Notes: a model not told the origin generated them from the letters alone. Numbered from the stretch's first letter, positions 7,871 to 16,465 are shown. The stretch: 64,000 nt of DNA from Alectryocaccobium sp964389285 (GCA_964389285.1 CAYMCZ010000004.1:1-64000), one strand, 5' to 3'. A program made the numbers and translations.

Positions 7871-9169
7871 ATGAGCAAAACAAATATACCGATGGCGAGA
7901 TGCTCTTTTTGCGGAAAGAAAGAGTCTCAGGTACAAAAAATGCTTTCGGGACCCAACGGAATATACATCTGCAATGAGTGTGTGGAAGTCTGTATGGAGA
8001 TACTGGAAGAAGAGGAGCAGGGCAGCTATCAAAATGAAGATTACAGGATAAACCTGCTTAAGCCAAAGGAAATGAAGGCATATCTGGATGATTATGTCAT
8101 AGGTCAGGAAGACGCCAAGAAAGTGCTTTCCGTGGCCGTATATAATCATTACAAAAGGATCCTGACCGGAGATAAATCCGATATCGAAATCCAAAAGAGC
8201 AACATCCTTATGCTCGGCCCTACCGGAACGGGAAAGACGCTTCTGGCTCAGACTCTCGCCAGAACCTTAAACGTGCCTTTTGCAATAACCGACGCGACAA
8301 ATCTGACAGAGGCCGGATACGTGGGAGAGGATGTGGAAAACATACTTTTGCGTCTTATCCAAGCTGCGGACTATGACATAAAAAGAGCGGAGCGCGGCAT
8401 AATTTATATCGACGAGATTGACAAAATAACCAGAAAATCCGAAAATGCCTCCATTACAAGGGATGTCTCCGGCGAAGGCGTGCAGCAGGCATTGCTTAAG
8501 ATTTTAGAGGGAACAGTGGCAAATGTTCCGCCCAAAGGCGGCAGGAAGCATCCGCATCAGGAGTTTATACAGATAGATACCACAAACATACTGTTTATCT
8601 GCGGCGGCGCCTTCGAGGGGTTAGACCGCATAATCAAGCAGCGAAAAGACACGAAATCCATGGGTTTCGGGGCCGATCTCGGACTGGACGACAAAGAAGA
8701 CAACGCTATGCTTCTTAAAGAGGTAATGCCGCAGGATCTTATCAAATACGGCCTTATTCCCGAGTTTGTGGGTCGTGTTCCCGTGGTTGTCTCTTTGCAG
8801 GGGCTTGACGAAGACGCGCTTATCAGGATAATGACAGAGCCGAAAAACGCGATAGTAAAACAGTTTCAGAAGCTGTTTTCCATGGACGATGTCGAACTGG
8901 TGTTTGAGCAGGACGCATTAAGAGCCATAGCAAAAGCGGCAATCGAAAGAAAGACCGGAGCCAGAGGCCTGCGTGCCATCATGGAAAACACCATGATGGA
9001 CACCATGTTTGACATACCCTCTGACGGGGACGCGGTACGCTGTATCGTGACAAAAGAGGCGGTCGAAGGCGAAGACATGCCTTTGATCGACAAAAAAAAG
9101 AAAGTTCAGAAAAAGGCGAAAGCGCCTGAAAAGATAGAAGATATACATTTAAAAGAAACGGCAGAGTAG
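7871..9169 (+). CDS. clpX: ATP-dependent Clp protease ATP-binding subunit ClpX
   Basis: A 432-residue ClpX. The N-terminal zinc-binding domain (CSFCGKKESQV, then CNECVEVC) recognises substrates and adaptors. The AAA+ domain has Walker A GPTGTGKT and Walker B IIYIDEIDK. The C-terminal tail is unusually lysine-rich (DKKKKVQKKAKAPEK). ClpX unfolds substrates and feeds them to ClpP encoded upstream. A GAGGAG site precedes the ATG. The lon start follows one base after the stop, indicating tight coupling. Confidence 0.98.
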   Translation: MSKTNIPMARCSFCGKKESQVQKMLSGPNGIYICNECVEVCMEILEEEEQGSYQNEDYRINLLKPKEMKAYLDDYVIGQEDAKKVLSVAVYNHYKRILTGDKSDIEIQKSNILMLGPTGTGKTLLAQTLARTLNVPFAITDATNLTEAGYVGEDVENILLRLIQAADYDIKRAERGIIYIDEIDKITRKSENASITRDVSGEGVQQALLKILEGTVANVPPKGGRKHPHQEFIQIDTTNILFICGGAFEGLDRIIKQRKDTKSMGFGADLGLDDKEDNAMLLKEVMPQDLIKYGLIPEFVGRVPVVVSLQGLDEDALIRIMTEPKNAIVKQFQKLFSMDDVELVFEQDALRAIAKAAIERKTGARGLRAIMENTMMDTMFDIPSDGDAVRCIVTKEAVEGEDMPLIDKKKKVQKKAKAPEKIEDIHLKETAE

Positions 9170-9170
9170 A

Positions 9171-11516
9171 ATGAACGATTCCATAAAAACATTTCCGGCA
9201 GTAGCCTTAAGAGGGATGAGCGTTCTCCCGGGTACGATAATTCATTTTGATGTATCAAGAGAAAAATCCATAAAAGCTGTTGAAAATGCTCTTTTGAGAG
9301 ACCAGCATATATTTGCGGTGGCTCAGAAGGATCCGGACGTGGAAGATCCCGCATTTAAAGACCTTTACGAGACAGGCACGATATGCTCCATAAAGCAGAT
9401 TATAAGACTCCCTGACAACATTGTCAGGGTTCTTGTTGAGGGCCTCGGACGAGGCGGACTGCTTGCGATTTCGCAGGATAAGCCGTTTATCGCAGCCATG
9501 GTACAGATATACGGTTCCGAGGCGGCTGCGTTTTCCTCCGAAGCCGAAAAGGAAGCAAGGCTCGAAACATTAAGGGAGCTTCTTTCCGAATACAACAGAA
9601 GAAGCAAAAAATTCGGAAAAGAGCTCATGGAGCAGCTTTTGCAGATTGATACCGTGGAGCGCTCGACAGATCAGATAATCCTTCAGCTTACACTGTCAAT
9701 GCAGGAACGGCAGGAGTTTCTGGATGCGGTAAATCATACGCAAAGATACGATGTGCTTTGTGATTATCTGGCAAAGCAAAACGATATCATGCGCATCAGA
9801 GAGGAGCTTTCCCGCAAGATCCAGGCCGGAATCGACAAAAATCAAAAAGAATATATTCTGCGCGAGCAGATAAAAATCATCAGAAAAGAACTGGGAGAGG
9901 ACGATTCGCAGTCCCAAATAGAAGAATACAGAAAAAAAACAAAAGAGCTCATTGCTTCCGATGAAGTAAAGAACAAGCTGAACAAAGAAATAGACCGTCT
10001 TGCTTCTATAGGAAGCGGAAATCCCGCGGAGTCCGGAGTCATCAGAACTTATGTGGAGACGCTGCTGGCGCTTCCGTGGGATAAGATGTCAAAGGACAGT
10101 GAAGACATTGCAAGAGCCAGAAAGATACTGCGCGAAGATCATTACGGGCTGGAAAAGATCAAAGAGAGGATTCTCGAATTTCTGGCCGTCAGGGCATTAA
10201 AGAAAAAGGGCGAAAGCCCGATTATCTGTCTCGTGGGCCCGCCGGGCACCGGCAAAACATCCATCGCAAAGTCGGTGGCGAGAGCGCTTGATAAAAAATA
10301 TATACGAATGAGCCTCGGGGGTGTAAAAGACGAATCAGAGATAAGGGGGCACCGCCGCACCTATGTCGGCGCCATGCCCGGACGAATCGTAAACGGACTT
10401 AAGTCCGCCGGGGTTAAAAACCCCCTGATGCTTTTGGATGAGATAGATAAAGTAGGCAGCAGCGCTTATAAAGGAGACGTGTCTTCCGCGCTTTTAGAGG
10501 TGCTGGATCCCGAGCAGAATATAAGATTTTCGGATCATTACGTGGATATACCCGTCGATCTTTCCGAGGTGCTCTTTATCGCGACGGCGAATGACGCCTC
10601 AGGCATACCGAAACCACTGCTTGACAGGATGGAGCTTATAGAGGTAACAAGCTATACCGAAAATGAAAAACTTCATATAGCGAAAGAATATCTGCTGCCG
10701 AAGCAGATGGAAGCCAACGGCATTTCAAAAAAAGAACTTTCCGTATCGGATCGCGTTATGAGCGCCATAATCAGCGGATATACGAGAGAAGCCGGCGTGA
10801 GACGGCTTGAGCAGCTGATCGGAAAAATCTGCCGGAAAACGGCTCTCGCGATTCATGAACAGAAAAAAACAAAGGTAACGATCACCCTTAAAAACCTGGA
10901 AGATTATCTGGGCCGCAAAAAATACAATATTTTCATGGCAAACAAAGCCCCGGAGACGGGGATTGCAAGGGGGCTTGCCTGGACCAGTGTGGGAGGCGAC
11001 ACCCTCCAGATAGAAGTTAATACGCTCACGGGCAAAGGTGAGCTTAAACTGACCGGTCATCTGGGCGACGTTATGAAGGAATCCGCCATGATTGCTTTAA
11101 GCTATGTGAGATCCATAGCAAAGGAATACGGGGTTTCAGACGCGTTTTTCACGAAGCATTCCATTCATATACATGTGCCGGACGGCGCGGTACCGAAAGA
11201 CGGCCCCTCTGCGGGAATTACCATGGCAACGGCCATTCTTTCCGCGGCATCGGGAATAAAAGTCCGTTTTGATGTGGCCATGACGGGCGAGATTACCTTA
11301 AGAGGCAAGGTTAGGCCTGTCGGAGGGCTCAAAGAAAAGCTGCTGGCGGCGGTAAAGGCCGATATTAAAACCGTATTGGTTCCGCTGGAGAGCAAGCCGG
11401 ATATAATAGAGATAGACAAAGAAATCACGGATCCGCTCCGGATAGTCTATGTAAGCGATATGAAAGAAGTACTAAAAGAGGCATTATTATATGATAATAA
11501 AAAAGGCGGCTCTTGA
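9171..11516 (+). CDS. lon: ATP-dependent Lon protease (LonA)
   Basis: A 781-residue LonA. An N-terminal substrate-binding domain covers about 1-210, the AAA+ module has Walker A GPPGTGKTS near residue 355, and the C-terminal protease domain carries the Ser-Lys dyad S680 (KDGPSAGIT) and K721 (GGLKEK). It degrades misfolded and regulatory proteins in the cytoplasm. It starts one base after clpX and its 3' end overlaps yihA by 26 bp. Length and motifs are standard. Confidence 0.98.
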   Translation: MNDSIKTFPAVALRGMSVLPGTIIHFDVSREKSIKAVENALLRDQHIFAVAQKDPDVEDPAFKDLYETGTICSIKQIIRLPDNIVRVLVEGLGRGGLLAISQDKPFIAAMVQIYGSEAAAFSSEAEKEARLETLRELLSEYNRRSKKFGKELMEQLLQIDTVERSTDQIILQLTLSMQERQEFLDAVNHTQRYDVLCDYLAKQNDIMRIREELSRKIQAGIDKNQKEYILREQIKIIRKELGEDDSQSQIEEYRKKTKELIASDEVKNKLNKEIDRLASIGSGNPAESGVIRTYVETLLALPWDKMSKDSEDIARARKILREDHYGLEKIKERILEFLAVRALKKKGESPIICLVGPPGTGKTSIAKSVARALDKKYIRMSLGGVKDESEIRGHRRTYVGAMPGRIVNGLKSAGVKNPLMLLDEIDKVGSSAYKGDVSSALLEVLDPEQNIRFSDHYVDIPVDLSEVLFIATANDASGIPKPLLDRMELIEVTSYTENEKLHIAKEYLLPKQMEANGISKKELSVSDRVMSAIISGYTREAGVRRLEQLIGKICRKTALAIHEQKKTKVTITLKNLEDYLGRKKYNIFMANKAPETGIARGLAWTSVGGDTLQIEVNTLTGKGELKLTGHLGDVMKESAMIALSYVRSIAKEYGVSDAFFTKHSIHIHVPDGAVPKDGPSAGITMATAILSAASGIKVRFDVAMTGEITLRGKVRPVGGLKEKLLAAVKADIKTVLVPLESKPDIIEIDKEITDPLRIVYVSDMKEVLKEALLYDNKKGGS

Positions 11517-12081
11517 TATAGTCTGCGGAATTACAAGTTCGCTGCCTGATACGCAAAAGACAGAGATAGCATTTGCGGGACGCTCAAACGTGGGGAAATC
11601 TTCGCTTATCAACGCTCTTCTGAACAGAAAGAATCTCGCCAGAACGAGTTCTCAGCCGGGAAAAACACAGACCATAAATTTTTATCATATAAACGATGAA
11701 TTTTATCTTGTGGATCTGCCGGGCTACGGCTATGCCGCCGCAAATGTAAAAGTAAAGGCACAGTGGGGAAAGATGATCGAAAAATATCTTTCTTCATCGA
11801 AAAACCTGAGGGCTGTGTTTCTGCTCACGGACATAAGACACGACCCTTCCGCAAATGATATTATGATGTACAGGTGGATTTCGGCAAACGGCTTTGAACC
11901 TATAGTCATAGCCACGAAACTGGACAAGATAAAGAGAAGCCAGACGCAAAAACAGCTCTCCCGTATAAAAGCAGTCCTGAAAATGCCGGAAGGATCAAAA
12001 ATATTTCCTTTTTCGGCCGAAACAAAGCAGGGCCGCGATGAAATATGGGAAGTAATAGACACGATGATTCGGGGAGAATGA
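11491..12081 (+). CDS. engB: Ribosome biogenesis GTPase YihA/YsxC (EngB)
   Basis: A 196-residue EngB-type GTPase with G1 GRSNVGKSS, G3 DLPGYG and G4 TKLDK. The family is needed for assembly of the large ribosomal subunit. The ATG lies inside the end of lon (26-bp overlap), with AAAGAGG upstream as a ribosome-binding site. The lon-engB pairing is conserved in Firmicutes. The next gene starts one base after the stop. Confidence 0.97.
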   Translation: MIIKKAALDIVCGITSSLPDTQKTEIAFAGRSNVGKSSLINALLNRKNLARTSSQPGKTQTINFYHINDEFYLVDLPGYGYAAANVKVKAQWGKMIEKYLSSSKNLRAVFLLTDIRHDPSANDIMMYRWISANGFEPIVIATKLDKIKRSQTQKQLSRIKAVLKMPEGSKIFPFSAETKQGRDEIWEVIDTMIRGE

Positions 12082-12082
12082 C

Positions 12083-12937
12083 ATGCCGATAATCAATGCG
12101 AAAAATGTGCATTATGATTACATACAATACGAGGACGAAGGAAAAGAGCCGACAGTTACACATGCGGTCAAAGGCGTGGATATGGTTGTGGAGGAAGGAG
12201 AGTTCACGGCCATCATAGGCAGAAACGCCTGCGGCAAATCCACGTTCGCAAAACTTCTGAACGCTCTTCTGCTTCCCGGGGAGGGCGTTGTGTTTATCAG
12301 GGAAATGGATACGAGAGACCCCGCTTATCTTTGGGAGATACGACGCAGTGCAGGCATGGTGTTCCAGAACCCCGACAATCAGATAATAGCGTCTGTAGTC
12401 GAGGAGGATGTTGCTTTCGGTCCCGAAAATTTAGGAGTTCCCACGGATGAAATCTGGCAGCGGGTTGATGAGGCGCTGAGAGTTACCGGCATGGCAGCTT
12501 TCAGGGAGCAGTCGCCGAACAGGCTTTCGGGGGGCCAGAAGCAAAGAGTTGCCATAGCGGGAATCATGGCCATGAAGCCGTCATTCATAGTGCTGGACGA
12601 ACCGACAGCCATGCTGGATCCTTCGGGAAGAAAAGAGGTTCTTGCGGCGCTTCATGAGCTTAACAAAAAAGAAAATGTTACGGTTGTTATTATCACGCAT
12701 TTTATGGAAGAGGTCACGGATGCCGACCGGATTTTCGTAATGGATTCAGGCAGGATAGAGATGCATGGAACACCCGAAGAAATCTTTGTTCAGGTGGAGC
12801 GGCTGCTTGAGCTGGGGCTTGATGTGCCGCAGGTGACGCTTCTTGCCCACGAACTGAAAAAAGAGGGTCTTGATATAAAAGAACCGGTACTTACCGTAAA
12901 TGAAATGGTGGAGGCTCTATGTCGCTTAAATCACTGA
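12083..12937 (+). CDS. ecfA1: ECF transporter ATPase EcfA1
   Basis: A 284-residue ABC ATPase of the energy-coupling factor module. Visible are Walker A GRNACGKST, Q-loop NPDNQI, signature LSGGQKQR and Walker B FIVLDEPTAM. The Walker A interior (NAC instead of the usual NGS) is unusual but keeps the invariant GKST. With EcfA2 and EcfT encoded downstream it powers uptake through interchangeable substrate-binding S components for vitamins or metals. No S component is encoded here, consistent with a shared group II module. The 3' end overlaps ecfA2 by 19 bp. Confidence 0.96.
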   Translation: MPIINAKNVHYDYIQYEDEGKEPTVTHAVKGVDMVVEEGEFTAIIGRNACGKSTFAKLLNALLLPGEGVVFIREMDTRDPAYLWEIRRSAGMVFQNPDNQIIASVVEEDVAFGPENLGVPTDEIWQRVDEALRVTGMAAFREQSPNRLSGGQKQRVAIAGIMAMKPSFIVLDEPTAMLDPSGRKEVLAALHELNKKENVTVVIITHFMEEVTDADRIFVMDSGRIEMHGTPEEIFVQVERLLELGLDVPQVTLLAHELKKEGLDIKEPVLTVNEMVEALCRLNH

Positions 12938-13779
12938 TCTTAGATGCGGTTTCATATACATATAATCCCGGGACGGCTTACGAATCAAAAGCACTCAAAG
13001 ACGTGTCTTTCGAAATAAAGCACGGCGAATTTGTCGGGCTTATCGGACACACGGGCAGCGGCAAATCCACGCTGATCCAGCTTTTCAACGGGCTTATCAG
13101 GCCCACGGGCGGCAGGGTCATTTACGACGGCGAGGACATCTGGGAGGAAGGCTTCGACAGGAGGAAGTTAAGATTTCGTGTCGGCCTGGTTTTTCAGTAT
13201 CCCGAGCAGCAGCTTTTTGAGGAAAGCATAATAAAAGACGTGTGTTTCGGCCCCAAAAACCAGGGGCTTGACGAGACGCAGTGCAAAGAAAGAGCGGCGG
13301 CTGCTTTGGCGCAGGTGGGCATAACCGAGGACCTTTTCGAAAAATCCCCGTTTGATATTTCCGGCGGGCAGAAACGAAGGGCAGCGATAGCCGGAGTTCT
13401 GGCAATGGAGCCGGAGCTGCTTATTTTAGATGAGCCTACGGCCGGGCTTGACTCAAAGGGGAGAAAAGAACTTCTCGAACTGCTTGGCCGGCTTCATAAA
13501 ACAAAAGGCATTTCGATAATACTCGTCTCTCACAGCATGGAAGACATAGCCCGCTGTGCCGAGAGGATCATTGTTCTGAATAAGGGAGAAAAGGCTTTTG
13601 ACGCACCCGTGCGGGAAGTTTTTTCGCACTGTGCCGAATTAGAAAAAATGGGGCTTGCCGCGCCCGGCATTACATATCTGATGCATGCGCTGAAAGCAAA
13701 GGGGATAGATGTGGATTTATCCGCCATAACCGTAGATGAAGCAAAAGCCTCTGTCATGAAAGCCCTCGGAAGGGGCTGA
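12919..13779 (+). CDS. ecfA2: ECF transporter ATPase EcfA2
   Basis: A 286-residue second ABC ATPase of the ECF module. Walker A GHTGSGKST, signature ISGGQKRR and Walker B LLILDEPTAG are intact. The Q-loop region reads FQYPEQQLFE, as in EcfA2 proteins. It would pair with EcfA1 as a heterodimer on EcfT. The ATG lies within the end of ecfA1, pointing to coupled translation. The gene is followed directly by ecfT. Confidence 0.96.
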   Translation: MSLKSLILDAVSYTYNPGTAYESKALKDVSFEIKHGEFVGLIGHTGSGKSTLIQLFNGLIRPTGGRVIYDGEDIWEEGFDRRKLRFRVGLVFQYPEQQLFEESIIKDVCFGPKNQGLDETQCKERAAAALAQVGITEDLFEKSPFDISGGQKRRAAIAGVLAMEPELLILDEPTAGLDSKGRKELLELLGRLHKTKGISIILVSHSMEDIARCAERIIVLNKGEKAFDAPVREVFSHCAELEKMGLAAPGITYLMHALKAKGIDVDLSAITVDEAKASVMKALGRG

Positions 13780-13806
13780 TTGTTTTGGCCGGGAGATAAT
13801 CTGATT

Positions 13807-14607
13807 ATGAAAGGCATTACCATAGGCCAGTACTATCCTGCGGACTCTGTTCTGCACAGGCTGGATGCGAGAGTAAAATTTGTCGGTACGCTGATATATA
13901 TCGTATCATTGTTTTTGGTAAACGGATGGGGATATCTGATCTGTACGGGATTTCTCATCACAATGATACTTTTATCGAAAGTGCCGGTAAAATATATGAT
14001 AAAGGGCCTTCGCGCCATCTTTGTGATCATGATCATTACGGTTGTTTTTAACCTGTTTTTGACGCCGGGAGAAGAGATCGTAAGATTCGGCATTTTTAAG
14101 ATAACTTATGAAGGCATTAGCGTAGCCGTATTTATGGCAATAAGGCTTGTATATCTTGTGATCGGCGCGTCCCTTATGACGCTTACCACAACGCCGAATG
14201 CGCTGACCGACGGCATGGAAAAGCTTTTTGCGCCGCTTTCAAAGATAAGGGTGCCGGTGCATGAGATCGCCATGATGATGTCGATTGCGCTCAGGTTTAT
14301 ACCGATTCTTTCGGAGGAAACCGATAAGATAATGAAGGCGCAGATGGCAAGAGGCGCCGATCTGGACAGCAAAAACATTTTAAAAAAAGCAAAATCGATG
14401 GTACCGATACTGGTTCCGCTTTTCGTATCGGCGTTCAGGCGGGCCTCTGATTTGGCAACGGCCATGGAAGCCAGATGTTATCGCGGCGCCCAGGGGCGCA
14501 CGAGGATGAAGCCTCTTAGGTACTGCCCGGGTGATTATAAGGCGTATGCGGTGGTGCTGGTTTATCTGGGGGTCGTAATACTGACAAGGGTGTTGTGGGG
14601 CTGGTGA
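13807..14607 (+). CDS. ecfT: ECF transporter transmembrane component EcfT
   Basis: A 266-residue membrane protein with several hydrophobic segments (around 30-85, 105-125 and the C-terminus). It has the coupling-helix motif AQMARGAD near residue 180 and a second one (AMEARCYRG) near 220; these contact the two ATPases. I start at the ATG at 13807 behind GGGAG; the open frame runs back to a TTG at 13780 with no better site. Its place after ecfA1-ecfA2 and before truA is the usual Firmicutes order. Confidence 0.95.
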   Translation: MKGITIGQYYPADSVLHRLDARVKFVGTLIYIVSLFLVNGWGYLICTGFLITMILLSKVPVKYMIKGLRAIFVIMIITVVFNLFLTPGEEIVRFGIFKITYEGISVAVFMAIRLVYLVIGASLMTLTTTPNALTDGMEKLFAPLSKIRVPVHEIAMMMSIALRFIPILSEETDKIMKAQMARGADLDSKNILKKAKSMVPILVPLFVSAFRRASDLATAMEARCYRGAQGRTRMKPLRYCPGDYKAYAVVLVYLGVVILTRVLWGW

Positions 14608-14664
14608 GAGCCACTTAATCTTTCGGGGAACGGTTAGCGATACTATTATATGAGGAAATAACGG

Positions 14665-15423
14665 ATGAGAAGAATTCTGCTCGTGGTGGCATATGACGGA
14701 ACTTCGTACAGCGGCTGGCAGGTTCAGCAGAATGCGGTTTCGATACAGGGGACTATAGATAAGGCGCTTTCAGAATGGCTGGGGGAGGAGATCCATACCA
14801 TCGGGGCGAGCAGGACGGACGCGGGAGTACATGCCCTCGGAAATGTGGCGGTTTTTGATACAGAATCACGTATTCCCGGTGAAAAATTTGCTTACGGACT
14901 TAATACGCGGCTGCCGGATGATATCTGCATCCAGCAGTCTTTTGAAGTTCCCATGGATTTTCATCCGAGATATACCGAGACGATCAAAACATATCAGTAT
15001 AAGATACTTAACCGCGTTTTTCCGGATCCTATCAGAAGGCGGGACAGCTTTTTTTGTTCCGGAAAGCTTAATGCCGAAGCCATGAATTCGGCGGCATCGT
15101 GTTTTATCGGGCCTCATGATTTTAAAAGCTTCTGTTCGGCAAATACGGTTTCAATTTCAACGGTCAGAACGATCTACGCCGCAGAGGTTTTCGCCCGGGA
15201 CGACATGATCATCTTTGAGATATGCGGCGACGGCTTTTTATACAACATGGTACGCATCATAGCGGGCACGCTCATAGAGGCCGGAAAAGGGGCAATGAAG
15301 CCTTCCGATATGAAGCGAATCCTGGATGCAAAAGACAGAGCCGCCGCAGGGCCGACGGCTCCGGCCTGCGGCCTTACGCTTTTGGGTATTGAGTATCCCG
15401 AATGGGAAGCTGTTGAGGAATAA
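14665..15423 (+). CDS. truA: tRNA pseudouridine(38-40) synthase TruA
   Basis: A 252-residue TruA. The catalytic aspartate is D52 in the motif ASRTDAGVHALGN. Further family landmarks are YDGTSYSGWQ at the N-terminus and GDGFLYNMVRI near residue 190. It isomerises uridines 38-40 in the anticodon arm. The ATG follows ecfT by 57 bp with a TGAGGAA ribosome-binding site. Adjacent placement to ecfT is common in clostridia. It is the last gene before the tRNA-Glu locus. Confidence 0.97.
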   Translation: MRRILLVVAYDGTSYSGWQVQQNAVSIQGTIDKALSEWLGEEIHTIGASRTDAGVHALGNVAVFDTESRIPGEKFAYGLNTRLPDDICIQQSFEVPMDFHPRYTETIKTYQYKILNRVFPDPIRRRDSFFCSGKLNAEAMNSAASCFIGPHDFKSFCSANTVSISTVRTIYAAEVFARDDMIIFEICGDGFLYNMVRIIAGTLIEAGKGAMKPSDMKRILDAKDRAAAGPTAPACGLTLLGIEYPEWEAVEE

Positions 15424-15510
15424 GACCGTTAAAACGGATTTTTACGATGCGCTTTTTAGAGGATTTGCAGCTTCCGAGAAATCGGAGCGCTGTCGTTTCC
15501 AAGAAAAATC

Positions 15511-15540
15511 TTGACAAGAGAGCCGCCTGTATAGTAAGAT
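15511..15540 (+). promoter_or_regulatory. Promoter of tRNA-Glu
   Basis: A consensus -35 TTGACA (15511-15516) and a -10 TAAGAT (15535-15540) are 18 bp apart. Transcription would begin within a few bases of the tRNA 5' end at 15551. Confidence 0.7.
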
Positions 15541-15550
15541 TGCGTGGCAG

Positions 15551-15622
15551 GGTCGATTGGTCAAGAGGTCAAGACGCCGCCCTCTCACGGCGGAAACAGG
15601 GGTTCGATTCCCCTATCGACTG
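15551..15622 (+). tRNA. tRNA-Glu (anticodon CTC)
   Basis: A 72-base cloverleaf: acceptor GGTCGAT pairing with ATCGACT (one G-T at the end), D-arm GTC/GAC, anticodon stem CCGCC/GGCGG enclosing CTCTCAC so that the anticodon is CTC, and T-arm AGGGG-TTCGATT-CCCCT. The discriminator base is G and CCA is not encoded. The gene has its own promoter and terminator. Its 3' end is duplicated downstream at 16392 as an integration scar. Confidence 0.95.
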
Positions 15623-15642
15623 GTGCTTATGCCATGAAGTCT
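15600..15642. repeat. Direct repeat, left copy (attL-like) spanning the tRNA-Glu 3' end
   Basis: It begins GGGTTCGATTCC inside the T-arm and continues through the acceptor end into the first arm of the tRNA terminator (ending GCCATGAAGTCT). It is identical to 16392-16434. Confidence 0.9.
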
Positions 15643-15670
15643 ATTATAAGACTTCGTGGCATTTTTCTTT
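15630..15670 (+). terminator. Intrinsic terminator of tRNA-Glu
   Basis: TGCCATGAAGTCT (15630-15642) pairs perfectly with AGACTTCGTGGCA (15649-15661, allowing G-T) around a six-base loop, followed by a T-rich tail. Confidence 0.85.
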
Positions 15671-15749
15671 GTAAACAGGCTGCCGCCGGGTAGATTTGCC
15701 TGACAGGATTTGCAAGAATGGTTTTTTGTTGCAATCCTTCTTTTTTTAT

Positions 15750-15778
15750 TTGAACTAATTTTGTTAATGGAGTATAAT
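15750..15778 (+). promoter_or_regulatory. Promoter of the DUF4160/DUF2442 pair
   Basis: TTGAAC (15750-15755) and a perfect TATAAT (15773-15778) lie 17 bp apart, about 40 bp upstream of the DUF4160 start. The island therefore carries its own expression signal. Confidence 0.75.
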
Positions 15779-15819
15779 AGTCAGACACAAGAAAGCTAAT
15801 TTTTGAAAGGACAATAAAA

Positions 15820-16086
15820 ATGCCAGAACTGAGCCGTTTTTACGGAATTATTATAAAAATGCTCTTTGAAGACAATGACAGACATCACAAGCCGCATGTG
15901 CATGTGTATTACGGGGAATATGAAGCATCTGTTGGATTAGATGGAGAAGTGATCGAAGGGAAAATCCCGGTAAAACAATATCGCATTCTTGTTGGATGGA
16001 TGGCTATTCATGAGGATGAACTTTATGCCGCATGGAATAAAGCGGTTAGGAGCATGCCGTTTGACAAAATAGAGCCTTTGAGATAG
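15820..16086 (+). CDS. DUF4160 domain protein
   Basis: An 88-residue protein. The opening PELSRFYGIIIKMLFEDN and the histidine-rich HHKPHVHVYYGE stretch are characteristic of DUF4160. The C-terminal half (WMAIHEDELYAAWNKA) is helical. DUF4160 proteins are very often encoded directly before DUF2442 proteins, as here, and such pairs have been suggested to be toxin-antitoxin-like. The activity is not established. A GAAAGGA site precedes the ATG. The gene lies inside the tRNA-bounded island with its own promoter. Confidence 0.88.
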   Translation: MPELSRFYGIIIKMLFEDNDRHHKPHVHVYYGEYEASVGLDGEVIEGKIPVKQYRILVGWMAIHEDELYAAWNKAVRSMPFDKIEPLR

Positions 16087-16098
16087 GAGAGTGTATTA

Positions 16099-16389
16099 AT
16101 GTTTATAAAAGATGGTATAGTATATGGCAGAGTGCCGGAAAAAACTATCAGAGTTGAAGCTGTCAAGGTATTGCCTGATATGATAATGCTTATAACATTT
16201 AACAATGGAGAAATACGGTTGTTTGATGCAAGTGTGTTGACAGGGCCTGCTTTTGAGCCGCTTAAGGAACCGGAAATATTTATGTTTCCGACTATTGATC
16301 ATGGTGTGATAACATGGAACAAAGGGAATATTGATTGTGCACCGGAATATATGTATAAACACAGTTATGAATATTCAATGGTAGTATGA
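16099..16389 (+). CDS. DUF2442 domain protein
   Basis: A 96-residue DUF2442 protein. Recognisable are VEAVKVLPDMIMLITFNNGEI, then a short acidic segment and the C-terminal ITWNKGNIDCAPEYMY. Proteins of this family commonly follow DUF4160 genes and are predicted to act as the partner (antitoxin or DNA-binding component). The stop codon at 16387-16389 is two bases before the right-hand copy of the tRNA repeat, so the island is packed to its edge. A TAGGAGAG site lies upstream. Function is inferred only from the pairing. Confidence 0.85.
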   Translation: MFIKDGIVYGRVPEKTIRVEAVKVLPDMIMLITFNNGEIRLFDASVLTGPAFEPLKEPEIFMFPTIDHGVITWNKGNIDCAPEYMYKHSYEYSMVV

Positions 16390-16391
16390 AA

Positions 16392-16434
16392 GGGTTCGAT
16401 TCCCCTATCGACTGGTGCTTATGCCATGAAGTCT
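16392..16434. repeat. Direct repeat, right copy (attR-like), tRNA-Glu 3' fragment
   Basis: It is identical over 43 bp to 15600-15642. It contains only the T-arm and acceptor 3' end of tRNA-Glu and cannot form a tRNA. Confidence 0.9.
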
Positions 16435-16458
16435 GTTTTTAGGCTTTATGGCTTTTTT
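16423..16458. terminator. Terminator at the right end of the island
   Basis: GCCATGAAGTCT (16423-16434) pairs with AGGCTTTATGGC (16441-16452) with only G-T wobbles, followed by six Ts. It shares its 5' arm with the tRNA terminator and was presumably the original tRNA-Glu terminator before insertion. It lies between the DUF2442 gene and the convergent MFS-LuxR gene. Confidence 0.8.
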
Positions 16459-16465
16459 GTATGTT

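Larger units (their letters stand above)
15600..16434. mobile_element. Integrase-less mini-island inserted at tRNA-Glu, flanked by 43-bp direct repeats
   Basis: The 43-bp sequence at 15600-15642 (last 23 bases of tRNA-Glu plus the next 20 bases) is repeated without mismatch at 16392-16434. This is the attL/attR arrangement left by site-specific integration into a tRNA 3' end. The 792-bp unit contains only a promoter and the DUF4160 and DUF2442 genes and no recombinase. It is therefore a remnant, a satellite mobilised in trans, or cargo left by a larger deletion. The tRNA remains complete at the left end. Confidence 0.8.

Noticed and set aside
16392..16434. A second tRNA-Glu gene
   Set aside because: Only the T-arm and acceptor 3' end are present; no D-arm or anticodon arm precedes it, so it is an integration repeat and not a tRNA.
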